The notes: generated by a model not told the origin, from the letters alone. A DNA stretch of 59,737 nt from Aliarcobacter sp. (GCA_028703945.1 JAQVLW010000001.1:1-59737), one strand, 5' to 3'. Shown: positions 1-8,668, counted from the first letter of the stretch. Made by a program: numbers and translations.

Positions 1-1181
1 AGCTAAGGCATTTTGTTGAGTAGCTTGATCAAGTTCAGTAACTGCATCATTAATTTGTTCAATTCCTGATTGTTGTTCTTTACTTGCATCTGTAATATTA
101 TTAATTAAAGAAATAGTATTATTTATATTATCATTTAATTTTGCATAACCATCAATCATTTGAGATGCTATTTCTTTTCCATGATTTGCTTTTGAAGTTG
201 CAGTTACAACTAGGTTTTTAATTTCTTTTGCTACATCCGCGCTTCTTGCTGCTAGATTTCGAACTTCTCCTGCAACAACAGCAAATCCTTTTCCAGCTTC
301 ACCAGCAGTTGCTGCTTCAACAGCTGCATTTAGTGAAAGAATATTAGTTTGGAAAGCAATTTGATCAATTAAACTTATAGCATTATTTATTTCATTTACT
401 TGAACATTAATCTCTTCCATAGAATTAGCTGTTTCATCAGCTAATTTTCTTCCTTCATTCGAAGCTATATTCACTTCTTTTGCAAACATAGCCATTTTAT
501 TTGTATTTTCTGTATTATTTATAATAGTACTTGTAATTTCTTCTAAAGCAGCAGCTGTTTCTTCTAATGAAGCTGCTTGTTGATTTGAAGAAACTGACAG
601 ATTATTTGAAGCAGTTGTTAATGTTTCAACATTTTCATTTAAAGAATTAGCAGTAAGACTAATAAGGGCAACAAATTCAGAAACAGAACTTCCCCCAATG
701 CTCTAATACCTAATAATAAAGAACCTGTTTTACCACTTAGATTATTTGTTTTTACTTCAAATGCAAAATTTGCATTACCATATTCTGTTAATATTTCTAA
801 TGCATAATCAATATCTTGATTAAATTTATCCATACTTTCATTAAGTAGTTTTGTAACTTCTGCAACTTTTGAATCATTGGGAGCTTTTTCTATTCTATAA
901 CCTAAAAAACCAATTTTTAGTTTTTCTAAAACATTTACAATCTCATCTCTAATCAAGTTATCTTGATTTGAGTTATTTAGTTTCATTTCGCAGTCATCTT
1001 TAATCTCATTAATTTCAAATTCTAATTTTGAATAGCCTTTGTTTAATTCAAATAATAAAAATGCCGATGCAACAATTGCCATTACTGAAACAATCCATAA
1101 TGTAATATTATTTGCAATAAAACATGAAATTAAAGTCAAAATTGACAACATTAAAAATAAAAGAATAAATCTGTTTCTCAA
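1..1181 (-). pseudogene. Methyl-accepting chemotaxis protein, frameshifted, 3' end beyond the window
   Basis: Chemoreceptor that would signal to CheA/CheW. The N-terminus has two closely spaced hydrophobic segments (about residues 4-22 and 27-45) with almost no loop between them, so there is no real periplasmic sensor domain. A linker follows, then the conserved cytoplasmic signalling hairpin with FQTNILSLNAAVEAA and GEAGKGFAVVAGEVR, which continues to position 1 and past the edge. The frame breaks at a run of five G (692-696 as C on the plus strand). Upstream the frame reads ...GIRALGE and soon stops at 639. With one more G it reads ALGGSSVSEFVALI and runs into the intact signalling domain. 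So the gene is either broken, phase-variable, or a consensus error. The longest frame starts at a TTG (1181); an ATG ten codons in is an alternative. Family assignment is very sure; functional status is not. Confidence 0.85.
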
Positions 1182-1428
1182 AAAAACTCTTGTAGAAAAA
1201 ATTATATAATCATAAACATTATATATTAACTATCCTCTTTAACAGATAAAAGTATAGATGAAAGGAAATAGATATTACAGTTTATGATATTTTTTAGGAG
1301 TAAACTTAAATAATTCATAACCAAAGGTATCATTATCTAGGGTGGGTCAAATATACTTAAAACTATTTTTAACTACGCATATTGAACAAGGATGAGATAT
1401 TAAGAGTAAAAAAATTCCCAGTAAATAT

Positions 1429-1450
1429 TGAGGGTGAAAAAACACCCTCA
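1429..1450 (-). terminator. Hairpin after the EF-hand gene
   Basis: A perfect 8-bp inverted repeat (TGAGGGTG, A6 loop, CACCCTCA) begins 8 bases past the stop of the minus-strand EF-hand gene. The T-run that follows is weak and delayed, so this is a probable rather than textbook terminator. Confidence 0.6.
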
Positions 1451-1457
1451 GATAGAA

Positions 1458-1808
1458 TTATTGTCTTTGTTTAATTTGATGAGCTAAGAACTCTTCTTTG
1501 TTGATATTTCCATCTTTATTGGTATCAATCTCTGAAAATGTTGGTTGATTACCAACATTTTTCATCATTCTACCTTCCGATGATTTTTCAGCCATTCGTT
1601 TTTCTCGAGCTTCATCCATCTCTTTAGCATTAATCATGCCATCTTTATTTAAGTCAAAATCTTCAAAGTTAGGCATATTGAATCCTTGCCCCATGCCTCT
1701 ATTACTTTGGTTATTTGGTAATTCTTGTGCAACAACTGCACTTGTTAAAGCTGATAAAGAACCAATAACTACTAAACTTAACTTAAATATTTTTACAATA
1801 TTTTTCAT
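1458..1808 (-). CDS. Secreted EF-hand calcium-binding protein
   Basis: A 116-residue exported protein. A typical signal peptide covers about residues 1-28 (basic start, hydrophobic core, cleavage near AVVAQE). Two canonical EF-hand loops follow: D52-L-N-K-D-G-M-I-N-A-K-E63 and D95-T-N-K-D-G-N-I-N-K-E-E106. Both keep the acidic or Asn ligands at loop positions 1, 3, 5 and the Glu at 12, so each should bind Ca2+. A charged linker rich in Lys, Glu, Met and Arg lies between them. It is followed by a hairpin and probably forms its own transcription unit, downstream of the L,D-transpeptidase gene on the same strand (39 bp gap). A role in calcium sensing or buffering in the periplasm is inference; no partner is evident. 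Confidence 0.85.
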   Translation of the reverse strand: MKNIVKIFKLSLVVIGSLSALTSAVVAQELPNNQSNRGMGQGFNMPNFEDFDLNKDGMINAKEMDEAREKRMAEKSSEGRMMKNVGNQPTFSEIDTNKDGNINKEEFLAHQIKQRQ

Positions 1809-1847
1809 AATCTTGTCCTCCTTATTTTGGTACCATATTGTACTCTT

Positions 1848-3161
1848 TTATTTTAAAATAATTTTTACATCATTCAAACTTTTCAAATCAGCAAAATTAT
1901 TTAATAGTGTTGCCAATTGAACAACATCATTATTTTTCATTCTTATACATCCAGCTGATTCATTTGTTCCTATTGTATTTTCATTTAGTGTTCCATGAAT
2001 TCGATATGTACTTTTTCCATCAACTTCATGGGTAAGATTTATTTTTGCAGCACCCATATAGTTGTATTTATTTCCAGGAGGAACAACACTTGGAAGAAAA
2101 ATTCCTCTTTTTTTAAAACTATTAATTGTATCTTGTGTTGGATACCAAACTGGATTTAAGGATATTTTGCTAACTTTTCCTAATCCAAAAGGTTTTTTAA
2201 TATTATCTTTTCCTGTTGATACTCTATAAGTTTTTATATCTTTTATTTGATTATCTATTTTTGCTTTTACACTCATATAATTATTTATAGAATCAACTTC
2301 TATTAAAATTTCTTCATATTTTGCTACATTTAAAAGAGGATTTGAACTATCTTCTTTTTTTATTTTAGCTTTCTCTATTTTTTCCACTTTTACAGGAACT
2401 TCAGGTTTTTCTACTTTTTCATAAGTTGTTACTCTTTGAACTTTTTCAATCGTATCAACAAGTTTTTCTAATTTTTCAACTTTTGGAGCTTCTACAACCT
2501 TTTCAATTTCTTTTGGTTTTTCTATTTTTTCAGGAGCTTTTTTTGACTCTTTTTGCTCATCTGCTTTATCAAACTCATCCATACTTATTTGTCTTAATTC
2601 TTCAATATATTCTAACTCTTGTTTTGAATAAACAACTTGTTTTTTTTGTTTTTTAGTAATTTCAGTAGAAAGATTTTGTCCCTCTTCAAAAGGATATGAT
2701 TGTACTAATTGCAACTCTTCGGCTTTTGGATAAATTGAAACCAAGTCTATTAATTTTTCTCTTTTTTTAGTTTTATTTGTAGTTTCATTATTCATTACAA
2801 TCTCTTCAATAGGAGTATTTAAATCAATAATTTGTTCATTCTTTTGTTTTAAAATTAGGACGTTATTTGGTATCTTTTTTATAAAAGGCATTTGTTTTTT
2901 CACATATGACGATGCCATTTTTATGGCATACTTAGCGCTATTTTCATCAGTAAAAATACCAAGATTTGTTAGGTATTTTCCATTTTCTTTTACTATAAAA
3001 ACATCTGATTTTACATCATTTGCTAAAACTTTATATTTACAAGTTAGTGCATTGTCAAGACTAAAAGTTGTACAAACCGAAATTGTATATTTTTCATTTG
3101 TTGCATAAACAGATGAGATACTGTTAAGCATAAATAATAAAGGTAAAACTTTTTTTATCAT
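1848..3161 (-). CDS. L,D-transpeptidase (YkuD) with SPOR-like N-terminus
   Basis: Periplasmic peptidoglycan enzyme, 437 residues. A signal peptide (about 1-20) is followed by a SPOR-like segment (about residues 25-105, with GKYLTNLGIFTDENSAKYA), which would bind septal or denuded glycan. A long, highly charged region (about 150-290) is full of repeated Lys-Glu-Pro-Val units such as VEKLEKL and VEKPEVPVKVEK, and looks like an extended spacer. The C-terminal YkuD domain (about 290-437) carries the catalytic motif H389-G-T...S-A-G-C405-I-R-M, with Cys405 as predicted nucleophile. The family makes 3-3 cross-links, attaches lipoproteins, or in relatives of Campylobacter and Helicobacter acts as a carboxypeptidase that shapes the cell. 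Which activity applies here cannot be read from sequence. The ribosome site upstream of the ATG is weak. Confidence 0.85.
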   Translation of the reverse strand: MIKKVLPLLFMLNSISSVYATNEKYTISVCTTFSLDNALTCKYKVLANDVKSDVFIVKENGKYLTNLGIFTDENSAKYAIKMASSYVKKQMPFIKKIPNNVLILKQKNEQIIDLNTPIEEIVMNNETTNKTKKREKLIDLVSIYPKAEELQLVQSYPFEEGQNLSTEITKKQKKQVVYSKQELEYIEELRQISMDEFDKADEQKESKKAPEKIEKPKEIEKVVEAPKVEKLEKLVDTIEKVQRVTTYEKVEKPEVPVKVEKIEKAKIKKEDSSNPLLNVAKYEEILIEVDSINNYMSVKAKIDNQIKDIKTYRVSTGKDNIKKPFGLGKVSKISLNPVWYPTQDTINSFKKRGIFLPSVVPPGNKYNYMGAAKINLTHEVDGKSTYRIHGTLNENTIGTNESAGCIRMKNNDVVQLATLLNNFADLKSLNDVKIILK

Positions 3162-3331
3162 AATTTTATCTTATTCCCTATTTGTGTCGTTTTGCTATTT
3201 TACCTTTTAATTCTTATAAACTTGCAAAATAACTTACAATATTAAATAAAATAATAAAATCTTTGTATTATAAAATAATAAATATGCTAAACTTGCAGAT
3301 TAATTCAAACCCGTTATTATAAGGAATATTT

Positions 3332-4555
3332 ATGTTATCAAACGACAATTTAATTGACTTAAGTTCAATAAAATATCAAACAACTTGTAAACCAATATCA
3401 AGAATATTTACTTTACTTACAATTCCTACTGCTTTATTTGCAATAATAATTTTATGTTATTTAGGAAAATTACCTTTAAAAGTAGAGATTCATAGTGTTA
3501 TTTTAATAGGATTTATTTATTTTATTTATTTATTTTTTATAATACACAATGCTTATTATGTTTCATGCAAATTTAAAACTCAATATACAGCGATGTTTTT
3601 TTCATTAAAAGAGTATGTTGATAATAATTTATTAACAATTGATAATTCTACAAAAGCAAATGGAAGTTTTGACGACTTTTTAAAAGATTACACAAGTAAC
3701 TTAAGAAATACAAATTTTTCATCAATTGCATCAGGAATTTTCCCAACACTTGGAATTTTAGGAACTTTTATTTCAATCGCTCTTAGTATGCCAGATTTTT
3801 CATCTGGAACTACAATTGCACTTGAGCAAGAAATTTCACATCTTTTAGGTGGAGTTGGAACTGCATTTTATGTTTCAATTTATGGAATATTTTTATCAAT
3901 TTGGTGGACTTTTTTTGAAAAAATTGGAATGAGTAGATTTGAACATGATACTTTTTTAATCAAAGAATCAACTAAATCATTTTTCTGGACAAGAATTGAT
4001 ATTGAATCAATTCACATAAAAAGTAACCTTGATAATTTTTCTAAAATGTCAGAGGTATTTGATAAATTAACTTCAAGTAACATGATGGATAATATAAATC
4101 ATCTAATTGAAAAAAGAGTTGAAATTTTAGATGAAATTCTAAAAAAAGAGTTGATTTTATCAACAAAAATTAGTGAAAATATTGATAATAATGAAAAATT
4201 ATCTACAATGTTAAAAGATATGACTTTAAACATGAGTACAACTATCAAAAGTTTTGAACAACAAAAAGATTCATATACTCTTAGTGCTCAGCTTTTAAAT
4301 AATAGTATTGGAAAATTAAATGGTCATTTAGACAATTTAAGTTCAGATAATCTAAAAGCAATTTATTCAAATATTGTTAAAAGTATTGAAACTATGAAAA
4401 GTGATATGGAAAAAATCGAGTGGAAATTTAAACAAGGTTTAGATGAATATGACACTAAATTTACAGATAAATTACAAACTTCCCTAGAATCAATAGACCA
4501 ACAAACAGTAAAAATAATAGAAGATTTAACGCAATTTAAAGAACTATCAAAGTAG
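3332..4555 (+). CDS. MotA/TolQ/ExbB-type proton-channel protein, ZorA-like
   Basis: Inner-membrane stator-like subunit of 407 residues. Two N-terminal hydrophobic segments (about 22-45 and 52-77) are followed by a cytoplasmic stretch, then the conserved channel pair (about 131-155 with GIFPTLGILGTF, and 171-196 with GGVGTAFYVSIYGIF). The last ~200 residues form a long hydrophilic, probably coiled-coil cytoplasmic tail, as in ZorA of Zorya defence systems; ordinary MotA and ExbB lack such a tail. The tail here is shorter than the ZorA tails I know. The start has a good AAGGA ribosome site. The gene lies 6 bp upstream of a MotB/OmpA-type partner, so the two form a MotAB-like pair. No zorC, zorD or zorE is adjacent, so a defence role is unproven; transport or envelope maintenance are alternatives. 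Confidence 0.8.
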   Translation: MLSNDNLIDLSSIKYQTTCKPISRIFTLLTIPTALFAIIILCYLGKLPLKVEIHSVILIGFIYFIYLFFIIHNAYYVSCKFKTQYTAMFFSLKEYVDNNLLTIDNSTKANGSFDDFLKDYTSNLRNTNFSSIASGIFPTLGILGTFISIALSMPDFSSGTTIALEQEISHLLGGVGTAFYVSIYGIFLSIWWTFFEKIGMSRFEHDTFLIKESTKSFFWTRIDIESIHIKSNLDNFSKMSEVFDKLTSSNMMDNINHLIEKRVEILDEILKKELILSTKISENIDNNEKLSTMLKDMTLNMSTTIKSFEQQKDSYTLSAQLLNNSIGKLNGHLDNLSSDNLKAIYSNIVKSIETMKSDMEKIEWKFKQGLDEYDTKFTDKLQTSLESIDQQTVKIIEDLTQFKELSK

Positions 4556-4561
4556 ATAAAA

Positions 4562-5572
4562 ATGTACAATAACGAACAAAAAAACGAAGAAAACTTCTGG
4601 ATTTCTTATGCAGATTTGATGGCAGGTTTACTTTTTGTATTTATTTTAGTTCTTGGAGCTATTGTAATAAAATATGTTTATTCGCAAAATAACTTAGAAA
4701 AAGAGAAACTAGCCCTAAATCAAAGTCAAGAAGAACTAATAAATAAAAATGAAGTTTTAAATAAATTAAATACTTTAATAAAAAATCTTGAAGCTGAAAA
4801 ATCAGAATTATCAACTCAGTTATCAAAATCAAATGAAACAATTAATCTAAATAATGAAGAATTTCAAAAATTAAAAGATGTTTTATTGGGTTATGAATTA
4901 AAAGATAAAGAACAAACAACTGAACTTGAAAATAGACAAAACCAGATAACTTTAAAAGATAGTGAACTTACAGTTTTAGTAAATAAACTTTTAGAACAAG
5001 AAAAGGCTCACCAAAAAACCGTTGAAGAGTTTGATATTACAAAAGCGAAAATTAAAACTTTAACTGGAATAAAAATTAATGTTATCAAAAAACTAAAAGA
5101 AAAATTAGGAAAATCTATAAATATAGATGAAAAAAGTGGAGCTATAAAATTCTCTTCAAATATTTTATTTGACCAAGGTGCATATAAACTAAAAGAAGAA
5201 TCAAAAAAAGAGTTAAATGGAGTATTAAAAAACTATATATCAACTCTACTTGAAGATAAAGAGATTAGAAAATATATCCATGGAATAACTATTGAAGGGC
5301 ATACAAATAGTGATGGTTCGTATTTAAGTAACTTACAGCTTTCCCAACAAAGAGCCTTGGAAGTTATGCAATTTTTATATGAATCAAATACGATAAATAA
5401 AGAATTATTAAATAAATATGTAAGTTCAAGTGGGAAATCATCTTCTGAGTTAATTTATAATAAAGATGGTTCTGAAGATAAAGATAATTCAAGAAGAATT
5501 GAGATTAAATTTATCATCAAAAATGATGAAGCAGTAAAAGAACTTCAAAATTATTTAGGAGAAAAAGAGTAA
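4562..5572 (+). CDS. MotB/ZorB-like protein with OmpA peptidoglycan-binding domain
   Basis: Partner of the preceding channel protein, 336 residues. A short cytoplasmic N-terminus leads into one membrane helix with the motif FWISYADLMAGLLFVF. Asp18 in this helix is the expected proton-carrying residue of MotB-type stators. Residues ~45-165 form a long Glu/Lys/Leu/Asn-rich periplasmic coiled coil, longer than in the usual ZorB or MotB plug-linker. The C-terminal OmpA-like domain (about 185-325) has SNILFDQGAYKL and IEGHTNSDG, followed by NLQLSQQRALEV, typical of diaminopimelate-binding domains. A rigid coil between the membrane and the cell wall would hold the anchor at a distance. The gene ends in TAATG, giving a 1-base overlap with the next small ORF and suggesting translational coupling. 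Confidence 0.82.
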   Translation: MYNNEQKNEENFWISYADLMAGLLFVFILVLGAIVIKYVYSQNNLEKEKLALNQSQEELINKNEVLNKLNTLIKNLEAEKSELSTQLSKSNETINLNNEEFQKLKDVLLGYELKDKEQTTELENRQNQITLKDSELTVLVNKLLEQEKAHQKTVEEFDITKAKIKTLTGIKINVIKKLKEKLGKSINIDEKSGAIKFSSNILFDQGAYKLKEESKKELNGVLKNYISTLLEDKEIRKYIHGITIEGHTNSDGSYLSNLQLSQQRALEVMQFLYESNTINKELLNKYVSSSGKSSSELIYNKDGSEDKDNSRRIEIKFIIKNDEAVKELQNYLGEKE

Positions 5573-5706
5573 TGGAAATATCAAAAGAAACTCTTTATAA
5601 ACCCAAAAAACTTGAAGCGCTAAGGGCCGATGTAAGCGAAAAACTAAAGAAGAAAAGTAGATTTTCTTTCTTTAGAAAAATCAAGAGATTCTTTTTTGGG
5701 AAATAA
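5572..5706 (+). CDS. Small basic protein coupled to the MotB/ZorB-like gene
   Basis: A 44-codon ORF whose ATG overlaps the stop of the preceding gene (TAATG at 5570-5574). It begins MEISKETLYKPKKLEALRAD and ends with a Lys/Arg/Phe-rich segment, SRFSFFRKIKRFFFGK, which would be strongly basic and membrane-seeking. It has no recognisable domain. Its position as third gene of the motor-like pair suggests an accessory cytoplasmic or membrane-surface peptide. Its last 26 bases overlap the 3' end of the convergent dehydrogenase gene. That this ORF is translated is inferred from the coupling geometry and the non-random composition. Confidence 0.55.
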   Translation: MEISKETLYKPKKLEALRADVSEKLKKKSRFSFFRKIKRFFFGK

Positions 5707-6622
5707 ACTCTTTTATATTACTTGCTACCATTTGAACAAGTCTATTTCTAGCTTCAATACTTGCCCAACCAATATGTGGAGTTAATAAAAGTCTATCTTT
5801 ATTTTTCACTTTTAAAAGTGGATTATCTTCTAAGATTGGCTCAACAGCAACAACATCAATTCCACAATAAATCTCTTTTTCATCTATAATTTTTGCTAAA
5901 TCAGGCTCATTTATAATTCCACCTCGACCAAGATTTAATAAAATTGCTCCATCTTTGATATTTTTCATATTTTTATAATTTAATAAATCTTTTGTATTTT
6001 CATTTAATGGACAATGAATACTTATAATATCGCAAGTACTTAATAACTCATCTAAACTAACTTGTTTATATTCACTATTAGAATTTTTTCCACTTGTTGA
6101 AAAATACATCACTTCACAATCAAAAGCTCGTGCTTTTTTTGCAAAATTTCTTCCAATATCACCAAGTCCAATAATTCCTACTTTTTTACCATCAAGTTCA
6201 AAAAATGGTTTATCTATATGTGTAAAAATTTGCGATTTTTGCCAATTACCAACATCCACATATTTTTTATAATAATCAAGTTTTTGTACTATATGAAAAA
6301 TCATAGAAAAGGCTAATTGAACTACGCTTGAACTTGAATATCCAGCTACATTTTTCACTTCAATATTTTTTTGTTTTGCAAACTCTAAATCCACATTATT
6401 TGTTCCTGTTGCACTAATACAAATAAGTTTCAAATTTGAATTATCCATAACTTCTTTTGAAATCACTACTTTATTTGTGATTACTATATCTGTGTCTTTT
6501 AATCTATTTATGGTTTGAGTCTCATTTGTAATCTCATAACTAGTTACTTCACCTAAAGAGTCAAAGACACTCAAATCAATATCAAATCCTAAAGTTGCTC
6601 TATCTAAAATTACTATTTTCAT
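5681..6622 (-). CDS. D-2-hydroxyacid dehydrogenase (NAD-dependent)
   Basis: Cytosolic oxidoreductase of 313 residues, the normal family length, that interconverts a 2-oxoacid and a D-2-hydroxyacid. The split catalytic domain flanks a Rossmann domain with G152-L-G-D-I-G157. The catalytic set is present: Arg233 (in LGRGG), Glu261 (in VEP) and His283 (in TPHIGW). It resembles glycerate/hydroxypyruvate or D-lactate-type members; substrate cannot be fixed from sequence. The gene starts 9 bp after the stop of the HTH regulator, with a GGAG ribosome site lying in the regulator's last codons, so the two genes are almost certainly one operon. It converges on the small basic ORF at 5572-5706. Confidence 0.85.
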   Translation of the reverse strand: MKIVILDRATLGFDIDLSVFDSLGEVTSYEITNETQTINRLKDTDIVITNKVVISKEVMDNSNLKLICISATGTNNVDLEFAKQKNIEVKNVAGYSSSSVVQLAFSMIFHIVQKLDYYKKYVDVGNWQKSQIFTHIDKPFFELDGKKVGIIGLGDIGRNFAKKARAFDCEVMYFSTSGKNSNSEYKQVSLDELLSTCDIISIHCPLNENTKDLLNYKNMKNIKDGAILLNLGRGGIINEPDLAKIIDEKEIYCGIDVVAVEPILEDNPLLKVKNKDRLLLTPHIGWASIEARNRLVQMVASNIKEFISQKRIS

Positions 6623-6631
6623 ATTTTTCTC

Positions 6632-7609
6632 CTAATTTCTTCTTTGTCCTGGTTTTGGTGGTGTTACTTCTTTTTGTAAATCAATACTTAAATTATTATA
6701 AAAAAGCTCTCCGTAGTTTGTTTCTCTATTTATCATCTCATAAGCTTGTTTAATGTCATTCCCATATTTAACTGCATCTTGTAAAATCTTGATAATTTTT
6801 ACAGATTCTAAAAAGTTCACATGAGAAGGTGCTTCAAGTGGTGAACTATAATATTTATGCATTCGCTCAACCAATGATTTATTTCTAATTTCAATAAAAA
6901 CTGATTCTATTGGCGATTTAAAAAATAGAATTTTTTGTTTTACATTTATAGAAATATATGTTGTTTCCATTCCATATACTTTTCTTGAGAAAGAGTCAAA
7001 TAGAAATAATTTTTTATTATAGTTATTGTTAAATAATTCATAAATAAGTTCAAGTATTTTTATCTTCTCTTCTTTTGTATAAAAGTTTCCAATAATTGCA
7101 AAACAAAAAGATAAAATCGATTTTATCGAATACCATTCAGTTGTGTCATAGTCATATCTTAACATTTGATCAATTCTTGCTTGCTTTAATTCTTCTATAT
7201 CAGAACTATTTGTAGTTTTGTACACTTTTTGTACAGCTGAATCCCTATACATCGGTCCTGGGAATTGAGCTTGTATAACAAATCTTCTATTTTGTTCCTG
7301 TTCTAATATGTATTTTAATCTTCCTTGATAATCTTCATCAATAATTCTTACTTCTTTTTGAGGTATTTGAGTTATTGATTTTAAGAACTCTTCACCATTA
7401 CAACCATCTTCCCAAACATAATCTGGATACCTAAATGTTTGACAAATTTTATCCTTTATTTCTTTATTTGGTTCAATATCAGTTACCTTATCAATCCACG
7501 ATGTAACCGTTCTTCTATCTTTGTTTATTAAAACTGCAAATTTAGAAATACTTAAGTTTGACCTTTTGAAAATTTCTATGAATTTTTCTATTGAATTTTT
7601 ATAATTCAT
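6632..7609 (-). CDS. HTH (XRE-like) regulator divergent from the prp operon
   Basis: A 325-residue protein I cannot assign to a named family. The N-terminus (about residues 15-42, ...NLSISKFAVLINKDRRTVTSW...) reads as a Cro/C1-type helix-turn-helix. The remaining ~270 residues form a predicted soluble domain, with no membrane segment and no known catalytic motif seen. It is transcribed divergently from prpB across a 174-bp spacer that contains repeats, and it sits upstream of a 2-hydroxyacid dehydrogenase in the same operon. By position it is the best candidate regulator of the methylcitrate genes. It is not the sigma54-type PrpR of enterobacteria and has no visible AAA+ domain. Actinobacterial RamB/PrpR regulators are also XRE-like, but similarity to them is not shown here. 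Confidence 0.6.
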   Translation of the reverse strand: MNYKNSIEKFIEIFKRSNLSISKFAVLINKDRRTVTSWIDKVTDIEPNKEIKDKICQTFRYPDYVWEDGCNGEEFLKSITQIPQKEVRIIDEDYQGRLKYILEQEQNRRFVIQAQFPGPMYRDSAVQKVYKTTNSSDIEELKQARIDQMLRYDYDTTEWYSIKSILSFCFAIIGNFYTKEEKIKILELIYELFNNNYNKKLFLFDSFSRKVYGMETTYISINVKQKILFFKSPIESVFIEIRNKSLVERMHKYYSSPLEAPSHVNFLESVKIIKILQDAVKYGNDIKQAYEMINRETNYGELFYNNLSIDLQKEVTPPKPGQRRN

Positions 7610-7783
7610 GACAACACCTTAAATGTAATATTTATTGCATTGTACTATTTTATAGCAAAAAAGCAAATATTGTACATACTCTTGCATTTATGAAATAAAT
7701 TGTAATTTATCTTTCAAAATCATACATCACTACTATGTATAAATCATGTATAATTACTTACAACTTAAATTTAAAGGATGTGT
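7610..7783. promoter_or_regulatory. Divergent control region between the HTH regulator and prpB
   Basis: Plus direction: TATAAT at 7749-7754 and ribosome site AAAGGA at 7773-7778 for prpB. Minus direction: TACAAT at 7639-7644 is a possible -10 for the regulator. Repeats: ATTGTAC occurs at 7639-7645 and again at 7669-7675, 30 bp apart (about three helical turns). An inverted pair ATACAT (7722-7727) and ATGTAT (7735-7740) has a 7-base spacer, with another ATGTAT at 7746-7751 overlapping the prpB -10. These are candidate operators; no binding is demonstrated. Confidence 0.5.
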
Positions 7784-8668
7784 ATGAGCGCAGGAAAAAA
7801 ATTTAGAGAAGCCTTGAAAGAAGAGTCTCCTTTACAAATCGTAGGAACTATTAATGCTTACCAAGCATTACAAGCAACAAAAGTAGGACATAAAGCAATT
7901 TACCTATCAGGTGGAGGTATTGCTAATGCTTCTTACGGTTTACCAGACTTAGGTATGACAATGATCGAAGATGTTTGTATTGATGTTAGAAGAATTACTT
8001 CTATTTGCGATACTCCATTAATTGTTGATGCTGATACTGGTTGGGGACATGCATTTAATGTTGCAAGAACTGTTAAAGAATTTATCAGATCAGGTGCTGC
8101 TGGTATGCATATTGAAGATCAAGTTGCTGCAAAAAGATGTGGACACAGACCAAATAAAGAGTTAGTATCTACTGAAGAAATGTGTGACAGAATTAGAGCT
8201 GCGGTTGATGCTAAAATGCAATTAGACCCAGATTTCTATATTATTGCTAGAACTGATGCTCACGCATCTGAAGGTCAACAAGCTGCAATCGACAGAGCAA
8301 AAGCTTATGTTGAAGCTGGAGCTGACGCTATTTTTGCAGAAGCTGTTCATACTTTAAAAGAATACAAAGAATTTACAGATCAAATGAGTGTTCCTGTTTT
8401 AGCGAACATTACTGAATTTGGAGCAACTCCAATGTTTACTACTGAAGAATTAGCTTCTGTTGGAATTGATATGGTTCTTTACCCATTATCAGCATTTAGA
8501 GCAATGAATAAAGCTGCACTTGCTGTTTACCAAGAATTAAAAGACAAAGGTACTCAAGAAGGTGTTCTTGATACAATGCAAACAAGAATGGAATTATACG
8601 ATATGTTAAATTACCATGCTTATGAGCAAAAAATGGATGAATTATTTTCAAAAGGTAAAGCTAAGTAA
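7784..8668 (+). CDS. prpB: 2-methylisocitrate lyase
   Basis: Last step of the methylcitrate cycle: 2-methylisocitrate is cleaved to pyruvate and succinate in the cytosol. The 294-residue protein is of the isocitrate lyase/PEP mutase superfamily. It has the Mg2+-binding stretch VDADTGWG (81-88) and the catalytic loop K117-R-C119-G-H. The upstream ATG at 7778 overlaps the ribosome site itself (AAAGGATG), so the second ATG at 7784, five bases after AAGGA, is the better start. It is the first gene of prpB-prpC-acnD-prpF and is followed after 54 bp by prpC. The motifs fit PrpB better than isocitrate lyase, which is much longer. Confidence 0.95.
   Translation: MSAGKKFREALKEESPLQIVGTINAYQALQATKVGHKAIYLSGGGIANASYGLPDLGMTMIEDVCIDVRRITSICDTPLIVDADTGWGHAFNVARTVKEFIRSGAAGMHIEDQVAAKRCGHRPNKELVSTEEMCDRIRAAVDAKMQLDPDFYIIARTDAHASEGQQAAIDRAKAYVEAGADAIFAEAVHTLKEYKEFTDQMSVPVLANITEFGATPMFTTEELASVGIDMVLYPLSAFRAMNKAALAVYQELKDKGTQEGVLDTMQTRMELYDMLNYHAYEQKMDELFSKGKAK

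Noticed and set aside
1636-1920. Plus-strand ORF opposite the EF-hand gene
   Set aside because: Composition is that of a reverse-frame shadow; the minus frame has a signal peptide and two perfect EF-hands.
2300-2560. Tandem DNA repeats in the L,D-transpeptidase gene
   Set aside because: The repeats are at protein level (Lys-Glu-Pro-Val units) with varied codons; no exact tandem DNA repeat was evident.
3332-5706. Complete Zorya antiviral system
   Set aside because: Only the ZorA/ZorB-like motor pair is present. No zorC, zorD helicase or zorE nuclease is adjacent on either side; the next genes are a dehydrogenase and the prp locus.
6632-7609. Sigma54-type PrpR
   Set aside because: There is no AAA+ Walker motif and no -24/-12 sequence upstream of prpB; the protein is HTH at the N-terminus.
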